Shown piece by piece: positions 44,933 to 54,171 of a stretch of DNA of 64,000 nt (its first letter is position 1; every line of letters starts with the position of its first letter). The notes under the pieces were generated by a model that saw only the letters and a program-made list of their open reading frames with translations, did not search any database and was not told the origin of the DNA. Location: assembly GCF_003385215.1 (NCBI RefSeq), contig NZ_PQHW01000011.1, forward strand, positions 1-64,000. Direction: 5' to 3'. Source of the DNA: Amycolatopsis thermalba. Its GTDB lineage: Bacteria; Actinomycetota; Actinomycetes; Mycobacteriales; Pseudonocardiaceae. The position numbers and the translations under genes are program-made.

Positions 44933-44954
44933 GTGCCGGGCCCCCGCCCGGCAC
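44933..44954 (-). terminator. Hairpin after the conservon operon
   Basis: GTGCCGGGC (44933-44941) and GCCCGGCAC (44946-44954) form a perfect 9-bp stem with a CCCC loop, 22 nt past the cvnD stop. It probably ends the conservon transcript before the icmF promoter. Confidence 0.7.
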
Positions 44955-44976
44955 TTCCCCAGCTACCTCGCCGGCG

Positions 44977-45588
44977 TCAGCGCGCGCCGGCCGTGCGCAT
45001 CGCGATCCACTGCCGCATCGCGTACTCGACCAGCGTGATCAGCGTCTGCTTGGTCGACTCGCGGTCGCGGGCGTCGCAGCGCACGATCGGAATGCTCTCG
45101 TCGATCGCCAGCGCCTCGCGCACGTCGCTCAGCTCGTGGTGCAGCTGCCCGTCGAACGTGTTGACGCCGATGATGTAGGGCAGCCTGCGGTCCTCGAAGA
45201 AGTCGACCGGCGCGAACGAGTCCGCCAGCCGCCGCGTGTCCGCGAGCACCACGGCACCGATCGCGCCGCGGACCAGGTCGTCCCACATGAACCAGAACCG
45301 CTGCTGACCGGGCGTGCCGAACAGGTACAGGATCAGGTCCTTGTCCAGCGACACCCGGCCGAAGTCCATGGCCACGGTGGTGGTGGCCTTGTTGGGTGTC
45401 TGGTCGAGGTTGTCGATGCCGCGGCTCGCGTCGGTCATCATCGCCTCGGTGGTGAGCGGCACGATCTCCGAGACCGAGCCGACGAAGGTGGTCTTGCCGG
45501 CACCGAAACCACCGGCGACCACGATCTTCGCCGAGGTCATGGTCTGCGGCGCGGCCTGCCGCGGTGCCTTAAAGCCGACGGAGTCCAC
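44977..45588 (-). CDS. cvnD: CvnD, conservon Ras-like GTPase
   Basis: A 203-residue small GTPase of the actinobacterial conservon type. P-loop GGFGAGKTTFVGS (about residues 26-38), switch region TTVAMDFGRVSL, LFGTPGQQRFWFMW (G3) and GVNTFDGQ (NxxD-like G4). CvnD is thought to switch downstream of the CvnA sensor through CvnB/CvnC, controlling development or antibiotic production. The GTG start lies inside the end of cvnC (20-nt overlap). Confidence 0.95.
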   Translation of the reverse strand: MDSVGFKAPRQAAPQTMTSAKIVVAGGFGAGKTTFVGSVSEIVPLTTEAMMTDASRGIDNLDQTPNKATTTVAMDFGRVSLDKDLILYLFGTPGQQRFWFMWDDLVRGAIGAVVLADTRRLADSFAPVDFFEDRRLPYIIGVNTFDGQLHHELSDVREALAIDESIPIVRCDARDRESTKQTLITLVEYAMRQWIAMRTAGAR

Positions 45589-46291
45589 TCAACACCCTTT
45601 CCATCAACATGAGATGCGCCTCGGCGTCGTCGTTGGTCGACACCGTGCGGTGCACGGTGACCAGACCAGCATCGGCGGCGTCGCTGATGAGGACTCTGGC
45701 CACGCCGATCGGGACCCGCAGCAGCGCTGCGACCTCCGCGACCGACCGCGGTGTACGACATTCTTCCATGATCGAGCGGTGCTCGAACTGCACCGTCAGC
45801 GCGCCGGCGTCGAGCCGGGCGAGGACGGCGTCCTGGACGGAGATCAGCGTCTCCAGTTCCAGGGCGACCCGGGCCTTGGTGCGGCCGCCGGTGAGCGCGT
45901 AGGGGCGCACCACCGCGGTCTCCTCGGCGGGGTGGAGCTCCGGCTCCTCGCGGCGCGACGGCACGCGCGGGGCCGGCTGCGGGGGCTGCACCGGGTCGAA
46001 GAACCCGCTGCCCGGCGAGGAGTCGAAGAGGCTCGCCGACCGGGCCGGGTGCTCCGGCTCCGGTCGCGGCGCGGGTGCCGGTTGCGGTGACGGCTGGGGC
46101 ACCGGCGGCGCCTGCTCGGCCTGCGGTGCTTCGGGGGCCTCGGCCGTTTCGGTCCCGGGCTGCTGGTCGCGCTGCTTCTTGCGCTTCCAGCGGCCACGCC
46201 CGGAGTCCAGGCTGAAGCTGTTCATCACGTCGGCGAACGTCGGCTCCGGTTCGCCGACGGATGGGGAGCCACTCTCGGATCCCGTGGTCAT
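45569..46291 (-). CDS. cvnC: CvnC, DUF742 conservon protein
   Basis: A 240-residue protein. The N-terminal half (about 1-115) is Pro/Glu/Ala-rich and disordered. The C-terminal DUF742 winged-helix-like domain starts VVRPYALTGGRTKARVALELETLISV and ends DAEAHLMLMERVLSGLRRL. The long acidic-proline N-terminus is an extension compared with compact CvnC proteins of about 120 residues. The ATG at 46291 lies 7 nt past the cvnB stop; a GTG at 46315 would overlap that gene. Confidence 0.93.
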   Translation of the reverse strand: MTTGSESGSPSVGEPEPTFADVMNSFSLDSGRGRWKRKKQRDQQPGTETAEAPEAPQAEQAPPVPQPSPQPAPAPRPEPEHPARSASLFDSSPGSGFFDPVQPPQPAPRVPSRREEPELHPAEETAVVRPYALTGGRTKARVALELETLISVQDAVLARLDAGALTVQFEHRSIMEECRTPRSVAEVAALLRVPIGVARVLISDAADAGLVTVHRTVSTNDDAEAHLMLMERVLSGLRRL

Positions 46292-46298
46292 GTCGGCA

Positions 46299-46739
46299 TC
46301 ATCCCACCGGTTCACCGATCAGGGGGCCACCGGCTCCCTGCAGCTGAGCCCGCAGTTCGGGGGTGAGGATCTGGCCCACCCGGTCGACCAGCATGGTCAT
46401 CTCGTAGGCGACCTGGCCGATGTCGCAGTTCGGGGCGGCCAGGACCGCCAGGCACGAGCCGTCGCTGATGGACATCAGGATCATGATCCCGAGTTCCATC
46501 TCCACGACGGTTTCGTTGACCGCACCGGCTTCGAAGCACCGCGCCGCGCCCTGGGTCAGGCTGACGAGCCCGGAGGCCACCGCGGCGAGCTGGTCGGCGC
46601 GGTCGAGCGGCAACCGGTTCGAAGCGGTCAGCAGCAGGCCGTCGGCCGAAACGACCACCGCGTGCGCTACGCCAGGCACACGCTCGGCGAAATCATTGAC
46701 CAGCCATCCGAACTGGTTCTGTGGCTGCGGCGTGGTCAT
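46299..46739 (-). CDS. cvnB: CvnB, roadblock/LC7 protein
   Basis: A 146-residue roadblock/LC7 protein: FGWLVNDFAERVPGVAHAVVVSADGLLLTASNRL, LVSLTQGAARCFEAGAVNETVVEME and the final GYEMTMLVDRVG-like helix. Homologues are GTPase-activating or scaffold partners of CvnD. The ATG at 46739 overlaps the cvnA stop. Confidence 0.95.
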   Translation of the reverse strand: MTTPQPQNQFGWLVNDFAERVPGVAHAVVVSADGLLLTASNRLPLDRADQLAAVASGLVSLTQGAARCFEAGAVNETVVEMELGIMILMSISDGSCLAVLAAPNCDIGQVAYEMTMLVDRVGQILTPELRAQLQGAGGPLIGEPVG

Positions 46740-49700
46740 TCACCCTCCATGGTTCCTTGTTCGGGGTCGGCGGACTGAGCGGTCCGGTGCCTTCCACGCT
46801 GAACACCTTGCTGGAAACTGCTCAGCCTGCCACGCACATCCTGCGGGTCACGGCGTGTCCGCGGTGCCGGGGCGGGCGCCCCCGGGGACAGGGCGCTGCC
46901 GGGCAGCAACTGCTCACCGCGGCGCCGCTTGGGCAGCCCCGCCGCGGTGAAGTTCGACGGCGACGACGAGGAGACGGTCTGAACCGCCGCCCAACTCTCG
47001 TCCGAGGCGAACGACCAGGCGCCACCCGGGACACCCTCCGCTCCGGCCGGCTGGCGGTCCGGGGTGGATCCGGACTGCTGGCCGCCGCCGGGTCCGGACT
47101 GCTGGGCGCGGGCGGGTTCGGGCTGCTGGCCGCCGCCGGGTCCGGGCTGTAGGTCGCCGGCGGGTCCGGGCTGCTGGGCACCGGCGCGTTCGGGCCGCTG
47201 GAAGAGGCCGGTGCCCTCGCCGGTGCCCGGACGCTGGAACAGCCCGGTGCCCTCCACCGGCCGCGGCTGGCGCCGGGGCAGGCCGTTCTCGGCCTGCCCC
47301 GAGGCCGGCTGCCGCTGGGGCAGGCCGTACTCCGGCTGAGCCTCGGCACCCTCGGCAGGCTGCGCCTTGCGCTGAGGCAAGCCGGGCTCCGCCCCGGCGG
47401 CCGCGGCAGTTTCGGCCGACGGGCGCTGCGCCAGGCCGCTCTCGGCAGACTTCGCCTTGCGCTGCGGCAGGCCGCTCTCGGCAGACTTCGGCTGCCGCTG
47501 CGGCAGGCCGGGCTCCGCCCCGGCAGCAGCAGCCGTCTCGGCCGGCGGGCGCTGCGCCAGGCCGCTCTCGGCAGGCTTCGCCTTGCGCTGCGGCAGGCCG
47601 CTCTCGGCAGACTTCGGCTGCCGCTGCGGCAAGCCGGGCTCCGCCCCGGCAGCAGCAGCCGTCTCGGCCGACGGGCGCTGCGCCAGGCCGCTCTCGGCAG
47701 ACTTCGGCTGGCGCTGCGGCAAATCGGGCTCCGGCTGAGCGTCCGCGCCCGCCGCAGGCTTCGCCTGACGCTGCGGCAGGCCGGGCTCCGGCTGAGGCTC
47801 CGCGGACGGCTTCGGTTCGCGCTGGGGTAGCTCGGGGCCCTTGTTCGTGGCGGTGGGCTCGGGCTTTGGCTCGGGTTTCGGTTGGCGGCGTGGCAGGCCG
47901 CTGTCCGTGGCGGTGGGCTTCGACGAGCCTTCCGCATCCTTCGCCTTCGGGAGAGCGGCCTCGGCGCCTTCGGCTTCCTTCGCCTGCGCGCCGGCCTTCG
48001 GCTTGCGGCGGGGTAGTCCGCTCTCCGTCGCCTCGGTGCTCTTCGGCTCGCGCTGCGGGAGGCCGCTGTCCAGCTGCGGCGCCTCCGCGCCCGGGCGCGG
48101 CTTGCGGCGCGGCAGGCCGGTCTCCGGCTGCGCCGTCCCGGCGGCGGTGCCCTCCGCCGAAGTGGCAGCGCTTTCCCGCTGCGCCGCGGCACCTTCCTGC
48201 GCCGCGGCGCTCGCCTTCGCAGCGGCACCCGCCTGCGCAGCGCTAACCCCTTGCGTCGCGGCGCTCGCCTTCGCAGCAGCATCCCCCTGCGCAGCAGCTT
48301 CCTGCGCGGCAGCACCCTCCTGCACTGCGCCAGTCCCCTGCGCGGCGGCGCTGCCCGGCACGGGGGCACTCCCCTGCCCAGCGGATCCCGGCACAGCAGC
48401 AGTCCCCGCCGCAGCAGCAGCTCCCGGCGCGGCACTGCCCGCACCCGCGCTGCCCTGCGTAGTCGCAGTGTCTCCGTCCGCGCTGGTAGCGCTTTCCCGC
48501 CCCGCAGCGGCTTCCGCGGACTGGTCCCGCTTCGCGTGGCGGGCGCGGTTCACGCCGTGCTGGAAGCTGCTCAGCCGGCCCCGCACGTCGGCCGGGTCGC
48601 GGACCGGCATCTCCCGCTGCGGGTTCGGCTCCGGGGTCTCCGCGGCGGCACTGCCGGGCAGCAGCTGCTCCCCGCGGCGGCGCTTCGGCAGGCCCGCGTC
48701 GGTGAAGGTCTTCGGCTCCACCTGGGACGCCGCCTGGACCGCGCGCCAGTTCTCGTCGACCGCGAAGTCCCAGCCGCTGGCCGCCTTGGCGCTCTCCGGC
48801 TCGTCCGAAGTGGACTCACCCGCCGTCGAGGCCACCTTCGCAGCCGCCGGCGGATCGTCGCTGCGGAACCACGCCGACAGGGTCTCGTCGAAGATCGGCG
48901 TCGTCTCGCGGCGCGACGGCGGCGGCGTGGCCGGCTTCGGCTCGTTCGCCGCCGAGCTCCACCACTCCGACAACGGGCTGCTGTTCGCCGCGAACAACGC
49001 CTTCCCGCTGGGCAGCTCATCCGAGGCCGGCGTCGGCTCCGGCTCGGCAGGCGCCTCGGGCGCGGGCGACGGCTCCGCACCCTCCGCGGGGATCGGCGTG
49101 AACAACGCGGTCCCGGAGATCTCCAGGTCCGACGGCGGCCGCGGCGGCAGCACCCCGGAGTGCCCGTTCTGCGCCCACGACGGGGCGTTCGCACCATCCC
49201 CGGGCGTCGGCGCCTGACCGAAACTCGCCAGCGCCTCCGGCCGCCCCGCACCGTTGACCGTGCGCCGCCGCGGCGGCGCGGCCGACGGGTCCGGCTGGGC
49301 CGGGGCCGGCGCGGGCAGGTCCATGACCAGGTCCGCGGGCACGGTGACGGTCGCCCGCACCCCGGCGATGTCCTTGCCCCCGTGCAGGACCACCCCGATG
49401 TTGTGCCGCCCGGCGAGGCGGCCGACCACGAACAGGCCCATCCGGCGCGAGGTCGCGAGGTCGACCGTGCCCGCCTCGGTCAGCCGGGCGTTGGCCTCGG
49501 CGACCTCGGCCTCGTTCATCCCGATGCCCTGGTCGATGATGTCGATGACCAGGCCGCCCTGGTCGTTCGCGCGGGTCGTGACCGTCACGTGGGTCTCCGG
49601 CGCGGAGAACGCGGTCGCGTTGTCCAGCAGCTCGGCGACCAGGCGCATCAGGTCGCTCGCGGCGAACCCGACGATGCGCGCGTCCGGCGGGGTCTGCACC

Positions 49701-51292
49701 ACGACCCGCTGGTACTGCTCGATCTCCGACACCGCGGCGCGCAGCACGTCGGAGGTGGTGACCGGCTGGCCGGAGCGGCGGCCCGGCTCGGCGCCGGAGA
49801 GCACCATCAGGTTCTCGTTGTTGCGCCGCATGCGGGTCGCCAGGTGGTCCAGCTGGAACAGCGTCGCGAGCTGGTCGGCGTCCTCCTCGTCCCGCTCCAG
49901 CCGCTCGATCAGCTGCAGCTGCCGCTGCACGAGGCTCTGGCTGCGGCGCGAGAGGTTGACGAACACGCTGCTGTAGCCGGTGCGCATGTTGGCCTGCTCG
50001 ACCGCGAGCCGCAGCGCCTGGCTGTGCACCGCGTCGAACGCCTTGGCCACCTCGCCGATCTCGTCCTTCGTGCCGACCGGCACCGGCTGCACATCGGTGG
50101 TCTGCTCGCGGCCCTCCTGGATGTTGCGCACCGCGGCAGGCAGCTGCCGGTCGGCGACGTCCAGGGCGCCGGCCCGCAGCACGCGCAGCGAGTGCAGCAG
50201 CTGGCGGGTGATGAGGATGACGACCGCGGCGGTGACCACGAGCGCGAGGAACAGCAGCACCGCGAGCAGGCCGGCGTCGGTGCCCGCGCTGTCCGCGAGG
50301 TCCGCGGAGGTCGCGGTGAGCTCGTCGCCCAGGCTGTCGCTGACGGTGTTCAACGCGGCGATCACCGACGCCGACACCGCGGTCCACTGCTGGGCCGAGA
50401 TGCCGCGCAATGCGCTCGGCACGGAGGCGCCCTCGGCCGCGAGCACGCCGTTGACCAGGCGGCTGCGGGTGTTGAAGTCCTGGCCCATCACCGTGCGGTC
50501 GAACAACGCCTCCTGCGCGGAGCCGGCCGCGGCGCGGAAGTCGACGAGCCGGTCGGTCAGCCGCAGCTCGGCCGTGCGCAGGTCGTTGAGCTGGCTCGGG
50601 GTGAGGTTGCCGCGCGCGATGCCGTAGCCGAGCAGCGACTGGGCGATGGACGCCTCTTCCTTCACCACCAGCACGTCGTGCAGCGCGCTCGGCGTGCCGC
50701 CGATGGCGTCGTCGCCGATGCCGGCGACCAGCGAGGTGTCCAGGCCGATCAGCGACTCGGTCATCTCGCTGTAGGCGGCCAGCGCCGGCACCGCGTCGAG
50801 GCGGCCCTCGGCGACCTGGCGGCGCACCTCGGGCAGACGGCCGACGGCGGCCGCGGCGGCCTCGCCGGGCGCGCGGATGCCGTCGTCGGCGTCCGCGGCG
50901 TGCCCGGTGGCGCCGGCGAGCGGGCCGGTCGCGCTGTCCACCAGCTGCCGGGCGGCGTCCAGCCGCGGGGAACTGCCGACGGTGCCCTGGGTGAGCAGCG
51001 CCGCGGTCTCGGTGCGCTCCTGTTGCAGGGCGTCGACCAGCGTGCGGACCGCGCCGTTCAGCTCGACCAGCCGGTTCATCCGCTCGTAGTTGCCGGAGCG
51101 CTCGACCTGGTTGCCGATGGTGATCCCGCCCAGCACCAGGGCGACCACGATGGGCACCAGGGACACGGCGGCGAGCTTGGCGGACAGCCGCCAGTCCCGC
51201 CAGCGCGTGAGCGTGGCCCACTTCGACGGCTCCTCCGGTTGCTGGCCGAGGAGCTGTCCCACAGGCACTTGGCCCTGTCCTGCAACGGTCAC
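46736..51292 (-). CDS. cvnA: CvnA, nitrate/nitrite-sensing-domain sensor kinase with long repetitive tail
   Basis: A 1518-residue membrane sensor, much longer than usual CvnA (about 700-1000). TM1 (about 38-58), periplasmic nitrate/nitrite-type domain, TM2 (about 335-362), HAMP, then an ATPase domain with VAELLDNATAFSAP (N box, about 556) and IDQGIGMNEAEV (G1, about 588). The phosphoacceptor histidine region is degenerate, as in other CvnA proteins. From about 650 the tail is Pro/Ala/Gly-rich with GLPQRxP repeats. A conserved module (about 840-907: W-F-A-x-DExW, AGLPKRRRGEQLLPGS, DVRGRLSSFQ) recurs at the C-terminus (about 1425-1510). GTG start at 51292. Operon cvnA-B-C-D. Confidence 0.93.
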   Translation of the reverse strand: MTVAGQGQVPVGQLLGQQPEEPSKWATLTRWRDWRLSAKLAAVSLVPIVVALVLGGITIGNQVERSGNYERMNRLVELNGAVRTLVDALQQERTETAALLTQGTVGSSPRLDAARQLVDSATGPLAGATGHAADADDGIRAPGEAAAAAVGRLPEVRRQVAEGRLDAVPALAAYSEMTESLIGLDTSLVAGIGDDAIGGTPSALHDVLVVKEEASIAQSLLGYGIARGNLTPSQLNDLRTAELRLTDRLVDFRAAAGSAQEALFDRTVMGQDFNTRSRLVNGVLAAEGASVPSALRGISAQQWTAVSASVIAALNTVSDSLGDELTATSADLADSAGTDAGLLAVLLFLALVVTAAVVILITRQLLHSLRVLRAGALDVADRQLPAAVRNIQEGREQTTDVQPVPVGTKDEIGEVAKAFDAVHSQALRLAVEQANMRTGYSSVFVNLSRRSQSLVQRQLQLIERLERDEEDADQLATLFQLDHLATRMRRNNENLMVLSGAEPGRRSGQPVTTSDVLRAAVSEIEQYQRVVVQTPPDARIVGFAASDLMRLVAELLDNATAFSAPETHVTVTTRANDQGGLVIDIIDQGIGMNEAEVAEANARLTEAGTVDLATSRRMGLFVVGRLAGRHNIGVVLHGGKDIAGVRATVTVPADLVMDLPAPAPAQPDPSAAPPRRRTVNGAGRPEALASFGQAPTPGDGANAPSWAQNGHSGVLPPRPPSDLEISGTALFTPIPAEGAEPSPAPEAPAEPEPTPASDELPSGKALFAANSSPLSEWWSSAANEPKPATPPPSRRETTPIFDETLSAWFRSDDPPAAAKVASTAGESTSDEPESAKAASGWDFAVDENWRAVQAASQVEPKTFTDAGLPKRRRGEQLLPGSAAAETPEPNPQREMPVRDPADVRGRLSSFQHGVNRARHAKRDQSAEAAAGRESATSADGDTATTQGSAGAGSAAPGAAAAAGTAAVPGSAGQGSAPVPGSAAAQGTGAVQEGAAAQEAAAQGDAAAKASAATQGVSAAQAGAAAKASAAAQEGAAAQRESAATSAEGTAAGTAQPETGLPRRKPRPGAEAPQLDSGLPQREPKSTEATESGLPRRKPKAGAQAKEAEGAEAALPKAKDAEGSSKPTATDSGLPRRQPKPEPKPEPTATNKGPELPQREPKPSAEPQPEPGLPQRQAKPAAGADAQPEPDLPQRQPKSAESGLAQRPSAETAAAAGAEPGLPQRQPKSAESGLPQRKAKPAESGLAQRPPAETAAAAGAEPGLPQRQPKSAESGLPQRKAKSAESGLAQRPSAETAAAAGAEPGLPQRKAQPAEGAEAQPEYGLPQRQPASGQAENGLPRRQPRPVEGTGLFQRPGTGEGTGLFQRPERAGAQQPGPAGDLQPGPGGGQQPEPARAQQSGPGGGQQSGSTPDRQPAGAEGVPGGAWSFASDESWAAVQTVSSSSPSNFTAAGLPKRRRGEQLLPGSALSPGAPAPAPRTRRDPQDVRGRLSSFQQGVQRGRHRTAQSADPEQGTMEGE
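47365..47735. repeat. Tandem 126-bp in-frame repeats in cvnA
   Basis: About three copies of a 126-bp (42-residue) unit. Landmark sequence CGCCAG recurs at 47429, 47555 and 47681. Each unit encodes two GLPQR motifs, an AESGLAQRP segment and an AETAAAAGAE linker. The period is a multiple of three and the copies remain nearly identical at DNA level, suggesting recent expansion. Limits are approximate. Confidence 0.8.
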
Positions 51293-52139
51293 GAAGGTGA
51301 CTCCCTGTCCGGCGTCTGCTGTGCGTGGTGGGCCGGACCCGTGCCGGAGCGCACGGCGGCGGCACCGCGTGACCTCAACCGCATGGCTCTCCTCATCACG
51401 GGTGGAACTCGTCGCTTCTCTTGCAGCCCCAGCCGACGGCGCTGTCCCGGCCGCCCGCCGTCCCGCCGGACCGGCCCGGCGCCGTTGCCGGTGCATCATG
51501 CGGTGTGCACGATGCGGCGCACAACACCGGTTTACGCTCGGTCACAGCGAGTCAGCGTGGCCCAGGAAGCGTACACCAAACGGGCCCCACCGAAGCCCGC
51601 CGAACCTGGCGGTGCTGACCTGCGGAAATACCGCTGGTGACCAGGGGTTTACGCGAAATGCCTTGTCAGGGCGCCAGAAGCGCGGTTTCCGGTTACCGCA
51701 GGGCACACCCACACCGTGGACCTGTCACCCACTTAGCCCAGAGCTGACTGGGACGAAGCGGAAAATCCACACCGACCGTGCGGACGCCCCGTGTCCGGCG
51801 AGCCGAATACCCCCCGATCTTGTGGCTTTCGCTGTGATGTGGATTTCTGCCCGGTCACCACGTCTGGCCAGCGCTTTTTCACCACCGCCGCGGTGTTACG
51901 CGGTATCGCGCGCCTCACCCCTTCCAGGGACGGCACCCCGCGTCACCTCACTGCCGGTTACGTGCTTCGGCGGAATCCCGCCCGCCTTTCGCCCGATCAG
52001 CGGATTAACCCGTCCGGGTGGCCCAGGCCCGCTTCACTCTGAAGAGGTCCTCCGATGTCGGAGGCCCAGGTCGGCGTAGTTAGCATGTGCGCCCACTGAA
52101 AGAGTTTCACCGACTTCGCTCGCTTGCCGGGAGGCAGAG
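51293..52139. other. Gene-free divergent region between cvnA and the DUF485 gene
   Basis: About 850 bases without a convincing gene; short frames on both strands lack initiation signals and coding-type codon use. Base composition is less GC-rich than the genes around it. It must carry promoters of both the conservon and the acetate-symporter operon. A dyad CCTCCGA-TG-TCGGAGG lies at 52049-52064, about 75 nt before the DUF485 start, and could be an operator. No tRNA or small RNA recognised. Confidence 0.5.
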
Positions 52140-52556
52140 ATGCAGAACGTCGCCCCCACCGCCGCGACGCGCCCCGGGGAAGACACGGGGCAGATGCGGC
52201 CGCTGTTCGGCAACCCCAGCGAGCAACCGCCGCCCGCGCCGCGGCGTCCGGCCGGTCCCGACTTCGTCGCGATCCAGCGCAGCCCCGAGTTCGGCGAGCT
52301 GCGGGGGCGGTTCCGGCGGTTCGTGTTCCCGATGAGCCTGGCGTTCGTGCTCTGGTACCTGGTCTACGTGCTGCTCGCCGCGTACGCGCACGACTTCATG
52401 AGCATCAAGGTCTTCGGCGAGGTCAACGTCGCGATCGTGCTGGGGATCCTGCAGTTCGTCTCGACCGCCCTGATCACGGCCGCGTACCTGCGGTTCGCCC
52501 GGCGCCGCATCGACCCCGCCGTGGACGAGGTCCGCCAGCAGGCAGGAGTGCAGTAA
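52140..52556 (+). CDS. DUF485 membrane protein, acetate-symporter partner
   Basis: A 138-residue protein with an N-terminal cytoplasmic Pro-rich part (1-55) and two membrane helices (FPMSLAFVLWYLVYVLLAAYA and VNVAIVLGILQFVSTALITAAYL) of the DUF485 (YjcH) family. YjcH-type proteins are encoded just before ActP acetate symporters and probably assist them. Ribosome site GGGAGG; 4 nt separate it from the symporter gene. Confidence 0.93.
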   Translation: MQNVAPTAATRPGEDTGQMRPLFGNPSEQPPPAPRRPAGPDFVAIQRSPEFGELRGRFRRFVFPMSLAFVLWYLVYVLLAAYAHDFMSIKVFGEVNVAIVLGILQFVSTALITAAYLRFARRRIDPAVDEVRQQAGVQ

Positions 52557-52560
52557 CCCG

Positions 52561-54159
52561 ATGACCCACCTTCTCGCCGCGGGCACCGCGACCGCGGCCA
52601 GCAACCCGGTCCTCAACATCGCCGTCTTCGCGTTGTTCGTCGCCATCACGCTGTTCGTGGTGTACCGCGTGAGCAGCCGGAACTCCTCCCGCTCCGACTA
52701 CTACGCCGCGGGCAGCGCGTTCACCGGGCGGCAGAACGGCATCGCGCTCTCCGGCGACTTCCTGTCGGCCGCGTCGTTCCTCGGCATCGCCGGCGCGATC
52801 GCCGTGCACGGCTACGACGGGTTCCTCTACTCGATCGGCTTCCTGGTCGCCTGGCTGGTGGACCTGCTGCTCATCGCGGAGCTGCTGCGCAACACCGGCC
52901 GCTTCACCATGGGCGACGTGCTGAGCTTCCGGATGAAGCAGCGCCCGGTGCGCGCCGCCGCCGCGACGTCGACCCTGGTGATCTCGCTGTTCTACATGCT
53001 GGCCCAGATGGCCGGCGCCGGTGGCCTGATCGCGCTGCTGCTGGACATCCACGGCGGCTTCGGCCAGGCCCTGATCATCGGCGTGGTGGGCATCGTCATG
53101 GTGCTGTACGTGCTGGTCGGCGGCATGAAGGGCACCACCTACGTCCAGATCATCAAGGCCGGCATCCTGATCCTGTCCGCGGTGCTGATGACCGTGTTCC
53201 TGTTCGGCAAGTTCGGCTTCAGCCTGTCGAACCTGCTCTCCCAGGCCGCCTACCACAGCCCGATGGGCGACAAGCTGCTCGAGCCGGGCGGCCAGTACGG
53301 CGCGAACGGCACCACGAAGCTGGACTTCGTGTCGCTGGCCATCGCGCTGATCCTGGGCGCGGCCGCCCTGCCGCACGTGCTGATGCGCTTCTACACCGTG
53401 CCGAACTCGCAGGAGGCGCGCCGCTCGGTCGTGTGGGCCACCGCCTGCATGTTCGTGTTCTACCTGTGCACCCTGGTCATCGGCTTCGGCGCGGCCGCGC
53501 TGGTCGGCACCGACGCGATCAAGGCCGCGCCCGGCGGCGAGAACTCCGCGGCGCCGCTGCTGGCCCTGCACATCGGCGGCACCCTGCTGCTGGGCATCAT
53601 CGCCGCGGTGGCGTTCGCGACGATCCTGGCGGTCGTGGCCGGCCTGACGCTGACCGCGTCGGCATCCTTCGCCCACGACGTGTACGCCAACATCTTCAAG
53701 CGCGGCCACGCCGACCCGGTCGACGAGGTGCGGGTGGCGCGGCTCACCGCGATCGTGATCGGGGTGCTGGCGATCCTCGGCGGCATCCTCGCCAACGGGC
53801 AGAACATCGCGTTCCTGGTCGCGCTGGCGTTCGCGGTCGCGGCCTCGGCGAACCTGTCGACGCTGCTGTACTCGCTGTTCTGGAAGCGGTTCAACACCAC
53901 GGGCACGCTGTGGGCCATCTACGGCGGCCTGGGCGCCTGCCTGGTGCTGGTGATCTTCTCGCCGGTGGTGTCCGGTTCGCCGGACTCGATCATCAAGGGC
54001 GTGGACTTCCACTGGTTCCCGCTGAAGAACCCGGGGCTGGTGTCGATCCCGTTCTCGTTCCTGTGCGGCTTCCTCGGCACGATCCTCGCCAAGGACAAGG
54101 CCGACCCGCGCAAGCACGCCGAGATGGAGGTCCGTTCGCTGACCGGCATCGGCTCCTGA
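52561..54159 (+). CDS. actP: Cation/acetate symporter (ActP-type SSS transporter)
   Basis: A 532-residue sodium:solute symporter with about 13 membrane helices. SSRNSSRSDYYAAGSAFTGRQNGIALSGD is the signature of monocarboxylate SSS carriers, followed by SAASFLGIAGAIAVHGYDGF. The middle has LPHVLMRFYTVPNSQEARRSV. ActP takes up acetate and small monocarboxylates with sodium. Its pairing with DUF485 matches the E. coli yjcH-actP arrangement. It ends 12 nt before the decarboxylase gene, though that gene may have its own control. Confidence 0.95.
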   Translation: MTHLLAAGTATAASNPVLNIAVFALFVAITLFVVYRVSSRNSSRSDYYAAGSAFTGRQNGIALSGDFLSAASFLGIAGAIAVHGYDGFLYSIGFLVAWLVDLLLIAELLRNTGRFTMGDVLSFRMKQRPVRAAAATSTLVISLFYMLAQMAGAGGLIALLLDIHGGFGQALIIGVVGIVMVLYVLVGGMKGTTYVQIIKAGILILSAVLMTVFLFGKFGFSLSNLLSQAAYHSPMGDKLLEPGGQYGANGTTKLDFVSLAIALILGAAALPHVLMRFYTVPNSQEARRSVVWATACMFVFYLCTLVIGFGAAALVGTDAIKAAPGGENSAAPLLALHIGGTLLLGIIAAVAFATILAVVAGLTLTASASFAHDVYANIFKRGHADPVDEVRVARLTAIVIGVLAILGGILANGQNIAFLVALAFAVAASANLSTLLYSLFWKRFNTTGTLWAIYGGLGACLVLVIFSPVVSGSPDSIIKGVDFHWFPLKNPGLVSIPFSFLCGFLGTILAKDKADPRKHAEMEVRSLTGIGS

Positions 54160-54171
54160 GACGCTTCGGGG

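Noticed and set aside
47365-47735. Regular repeats resembling a CRISPR array
   Set aside because: The period is 126 bp, in frame with cvnA, with no spacers and no cas genes.
48251-51640. Very long open frame (about 1,130 codons) on the plus strand opposite cvnA
   Set aside because: Arg/Gly/His-rich composition without motifs; it is the mirror of a GC-biased real gene.
51733-51936. Short minus-strand gene in the cvnA-DUF485 gap
   Set aside because: No ribosome site, mixed codon use and no recognisable protein pattern.
51293-52139. tRNA or small RNA in the large divergent gap
   Set aside because: No cloverleaf arms or T-loop sequence were found; only a short dyad at 52049-52064.
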